Assembly (NCBI GenBank): GCA_900322165.1
Contig: ONYR01000017.1
Coordinates: 1-6,027 of the forward strand
Source of the DNA: an uncultured Eubacteriales bacterium
GTDB taxonomy: Bacteria > Bacillota > Clostridia > Lachnospirales > Bianqueaceae
DNA: 6,027 nucleotides
Direction of reading: 5' to 3'
The notes under the pieces were generated by a model. The model saw only the letters and a program-made list of their open reading frames with translations, ran no database searches and was not told the origin of the DNA. The position numbers were made by a program, and so were the translations under genes. The stretch's first letter is position 1. Each line of letters begins with the position of its first letter. Positions 4,404 to 6,027 of this stretch are shown here, one piece after another.

Positions 4404-5845
4404 GGCAAGCTTTTAATCCGTATCTTCCAAGCTATGAATATGTCCCGGACGGAGAGCCGCGCGTATTCGGCGACCGGCTGTATATCTACGGCAGTCACGA
4501 TCTGTTTGACGGTGCCGATTTCTGTTTAGGCGACTATGTCTGCTGGTCCGCGCCGACGTCGGATCTTTCCGACTGGCGTTTTGAGGGCGTGATCTACCGC
4601 AAGGATCAGGATCCGCGCAACAAGGACGGCAAGATGCACATGTGCGCGCCGGATTGCGTTCAGGGCCCGGACGGCCGGTACTATCTGTACTATCAGCTCC
4701 ATGTGCTGACCTGCACCTGCGTGGCGGTCGCGGACAGCCCGGTCGGTCCGTTTGAATACTACGGCTGCGTCCATCATGAAGACGGAACCCCGTGGGGCGA
4801 GAAGAAGGGCGACAGCTTTGCCTTCGATCCCGGTGTTCTTGTCGATGATGACGGGAAGATCTACCTTTACGTCGGTCATTCCCCGGCGCCTGGTTTTATG
4901 AAAACGGTCATGAAGATGCGCGGCAACCGCCTGGAGGAGTCCGTCTGCCTCGAGCTCGAGAGCGACATGGTGACGGTCCGCGGCGGCGAGCATAAGATCG
5001 TGCCCGGCCCGGTCGAGGCGAAGGGAACCGAGTACGACGGGCATGGTTTCTTTGAGGCAAGCTCGATCCGCAAGATCAACGGAAAGTACTACTATGTGTA
5101 CTCCTCCGTTCTGAGCCACGAGCTCAACTATGCCGTGAGCGACAAGCCGACGGAAGGATTCCACTACGGCGGCACGCTGGTTTCGATCGCAGACATCGGC
5201 TACAAGGGCAACGAGATGCCTCTGAACTACACCGGCAACACGCACGGCGGCATGGTCTGTGTGAACGGGCAGTGGTACATTTTCTACCATCGCCAGACGA
5301 ACCGGATCAAGTGCTCGCGTCAGGCTTGCGCCGAGAAGATCACGATCCTTGAGGACGGTTCGATCCCGCAGGTCGAGGTGACCTCGTGCGGCCTCAACAA
5401 CGGCCCGCTTGTCGGCAAGGGCTGCTATGAGGCGCGGATCGCCTGTAACCTGAGCGGTAAAAACGGCATGGTAAAGAGCGATGAAGCGAAAAAGAAGGAC
5501 AAAAAGATGCTCCTTCCGTACTTCACTCAGAGCGGCGTCGATCGCGAAGAGAACGGTGATCAGTACATCGCGAACATGCAGGACGGTGCATGGTGCGGCT
5601 TTAAATATTTTGCTTTTGACGGTACCGAGAGCAGCCTGAAGGTGATGGTGCGCGCGAGCGGTGAAGGCGTTCTGAAGGTCTCGACCGAGCGCGGCGGAAA
5701 GCCAGCGGCCGAAGTGGCAGTCAAGCCCTGCGGCGGATGGATGAACTTCGAAGGCGCGTTTGCCTCACAGGAAGGCACCGCTCCGCTGTATTTCACCTAC
5801 GAAGGCAGCGGAAAGGTCGATTTCAAGAGCTTTGAGATTCAATAA
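4400..5845 (+). CDS. GH43 glycoside hydrolase with C-terminal CBM6-like domain, cytoplasmic
   Basis: This 481-residue protein is a five-bladed beta-propeller hydrolase of family 43, whose members are mostly alpha-L-arabinofuranosidases and beta-xylosidases. The N-terminus NPYLPSYEYVPDGEPRVFGD is the usual first blade. F-D143-P with the following VDDDGKIYLY gives the pKa-modulating Asp, and GFFE219ASSIRK gives the probable general acid. TGNTH282GG carries the conserved blade-5 His. The general base is D17 or E19 in P-D-G-E-P. Residues about 388-481 resemble a CBM6 sugar-binding beta-sandwich (QDGAWCGFKYFAFDG, then GGWMNFEGAF). There is no signal peptide and there are 16 cysteines, which fits a cytoplasmic enzyme. 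The start at 4400 is chosen because homology begins there and GGGAG (4388-4392) is 7 bases upstream; an in-frame TTG at 4214 would add 62 basic residues that are only a shifted reading of the remnant. The gene ends in its own terminator. Confidence 0.9.
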   Translation: MRQAFNPYLPSYEYVPDGEPRVFGDRLYIYGSHDLFDGADFCLGDYVCWSAPTSDLSDWRFEGVIYRKDQDPRNKDGKMHMCAPDCVQGPDGRYYLYYQLHVLTCTCVAVADSPVGPFEYYGCVHHEDGTPWGEKKGDSFAFDPGVLVDDDGKIYLYVGHSPAPGFMKTVMKMRGNRLEESVCLELESDMVTVRGGEHKIVPGPVEAKGTEYDGHGFFEASSIRKINGKYYYVYSSVLSHELNYAVSDKPTEGFHYGGTLVSIADIGYKGNEMPLNYTGNTHGGMVCVNGQWYIFYHRQTNRIKCSRQACAEKITILEDGSIPQVEVTSCGLNNGPLVGKGCYEARIACNLSGKNGMVKSDEAKKKDKKMLLPYFTQSGVDREENGDQYIANMQDGAWCGFKYFAFDGTESSLKVMVRASGEGVLKVSTERGGKPAAEVAVKPCGGWMNFEGAFASQEGTAPLYFTYEGSGKVDFKSFEIQ

Positions 5846-5850
5846 ACAAG

Positions 5851-5878
5851 AGGGAGTGTGAACACACACTCCCTTTTT
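5851..5878 (+). terminator. intrinsic terminator of the GH43 gene
   Basis: AGGGAGTGTG (5851-5860) pairs perfectly with 5865-5874 across an AACA loop and runs into five T (5874-5878). It begins 5 bases after the GH43 stop codon. This is a strong Rho-independent terminator that separates GH43 transcription from the next gene. Confidence 0.92.
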
Positions 5879-5899
5879 GGTGACTGATGATAGAAAGAT

Positions 5900-5928
5900 A
5901 TGAAATCAATCCGTCTTCGTAGTATACT
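5900..5928 (+). promoter_or_regulatory. promoter of the DUF4965-like gene
   Basis: ATGAAA (5900-5905, 4 of 6), a 17-base spacer and TATACT (5923-5928, 5 of 6) lie between the GH43 terminator and the next ribosome binding site. Transcription would start near 5935, so the next gene appears to be independently transcribed rather than co-transcribed with GH43. Confidence 0.6.
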
Positions 5929-5957
5929 GAAACAAACATTATTCAGGAGGCTTAGCC

Positions 5958-6027
5958 ATGGATCGTTTACCGAGTATTCCTTTGATCGTTCAGGATCCGT
6001 ACATCAGCATCTGGTCCCCGTACGACA
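5958..6027 (+). CDS. 5' end of a DUF4964/DUF4965 (glutaminase-A-like) protein, partial
   Basis: ATG 5958-5960 follows AGGAGG (5945-5950) at 7 bases, and 23 codons are visible before the window ends. The sequence IPLIVQDPYISIWSPYD is characteristic of the N-terminus (DUF4964 region) of large proteins with DUF5127, DUF4965 and DUF1793 domains. These are annotated as glutaminase A-like by homology to fungal GtaA, but their fold is glycoside-hydrolase-like and the bacterial members often sit in polysaccharide-use loci. No signal peptide precedes the motif, so an intracellular location is likely. Most of the protein is not visible, and no activity can be assigned. Confidence 0.75.
   Translation, partial: MDRLPSIPLIVQDPYISIWSPYD

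Noticed and set aside
4526..5290. Minus-strand open frame opposite GH43
   Set aside because: It is antisense to a gene with clear catalytic motifs, its composition is dominated by V, A, R and H as expected from antisense of GC-rich codons, and it has no start signal.
1..6027. CRISPR arrays, insertion sequences, attachment sites, prophage or defence genes
   Set aside because: No regularly spaced repeats, transposase motifs or terminal inverted repeats with target duplications were found. The sequence beyond the 3' end of tRNA-Ala shows no integrase or duplicated tRNA end.

Overview
The window looks like chromosomal DNA from a low-to-moderate GC Gram-positive bacterium (Bacillota). An Erysipelotrichales or Clostridia-type gut commensal is my guess, at low confidence. 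The signs are strong GGAGG-type ribosome binding sites, TTGACA/TATAAT-like promoters, intrinsic hairpin-plus-T terminators, a tRNA-Ala gene without an encoded CCA end, and the gene families present (DUF4097 tail, stand-alone E2/CAT-fold protein, intracellular GH43, Gfo/Idh/MocA oxidoreductase, CE15-like esterase, DUF4965/glutaminase-A-like protein).

Layout. Bases 1-153 are the 3' end of a DUF4097-like beta-strand repeat gene (+). Bases 154-788 have no credible gene. They hold several RNA-like hairpins, a minus-strand terminator (605-637), a dense cluster of GCAAG/CTTGC half-sites, and two abutting perfect hairpins (734-762 and 763-803). The second hairpin runs into the stop codon of the next gene. 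Bases 789-1634 (-) encode a stand-alone 2-oxoacid dehydrogenase E2/chloramphenicol acetyltransferase-fold protein whose catalytic His is Glu. Its promoter (1700-1728, -) has a near-perfect palindrome filling the -35/-10 spacer. A well-formed tRNA-Ala(GGC) gene with its own promoter follows at 1906-1978 (+). It faces a bidirectional terminator (1993-2029) shared with the convergent operon to its right.

Bases 2036-4118 (-) form a two-gene operon in which a Gfo/Idh/MocA dehydrogenase is followed, 22 bases later, by a CE15-like alpha/beta-hydrolase (glucuronoyl esterase family) without a signal peptide. Divergently, at 4400-5845 (+), lies a GH43 glycoside hydrolase with a C-terminal CBM6-like module. 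Its start codon overlaps the stop of a headless coding remnant (about 4221-4403), probably the 3' end of a lost glycoside hydrolase gene (GH3-like). A strong terminator (5851-5878), a promoter (5900-5928) and the first 23 codons of a DUF4964/DUF4965/glutaminase-A-like protein (5958 onward) complete the window.

How it fits together. The right two thirds look like an intracellular hemicellulose-oligosaccharide locus. The esterase would remove an ester from a uronic acid or other substituted sugar, GH43 would trim arabinose or xylose units, and the Gfo/Idh enzyme would oxidise or epimerise a released sugar. None of the complete enzymes carries an export signal, so the substrates would be imported oligosaccharides. 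This pathway is inferred from families and adjacency. No transporter or regulator is visible in the window.
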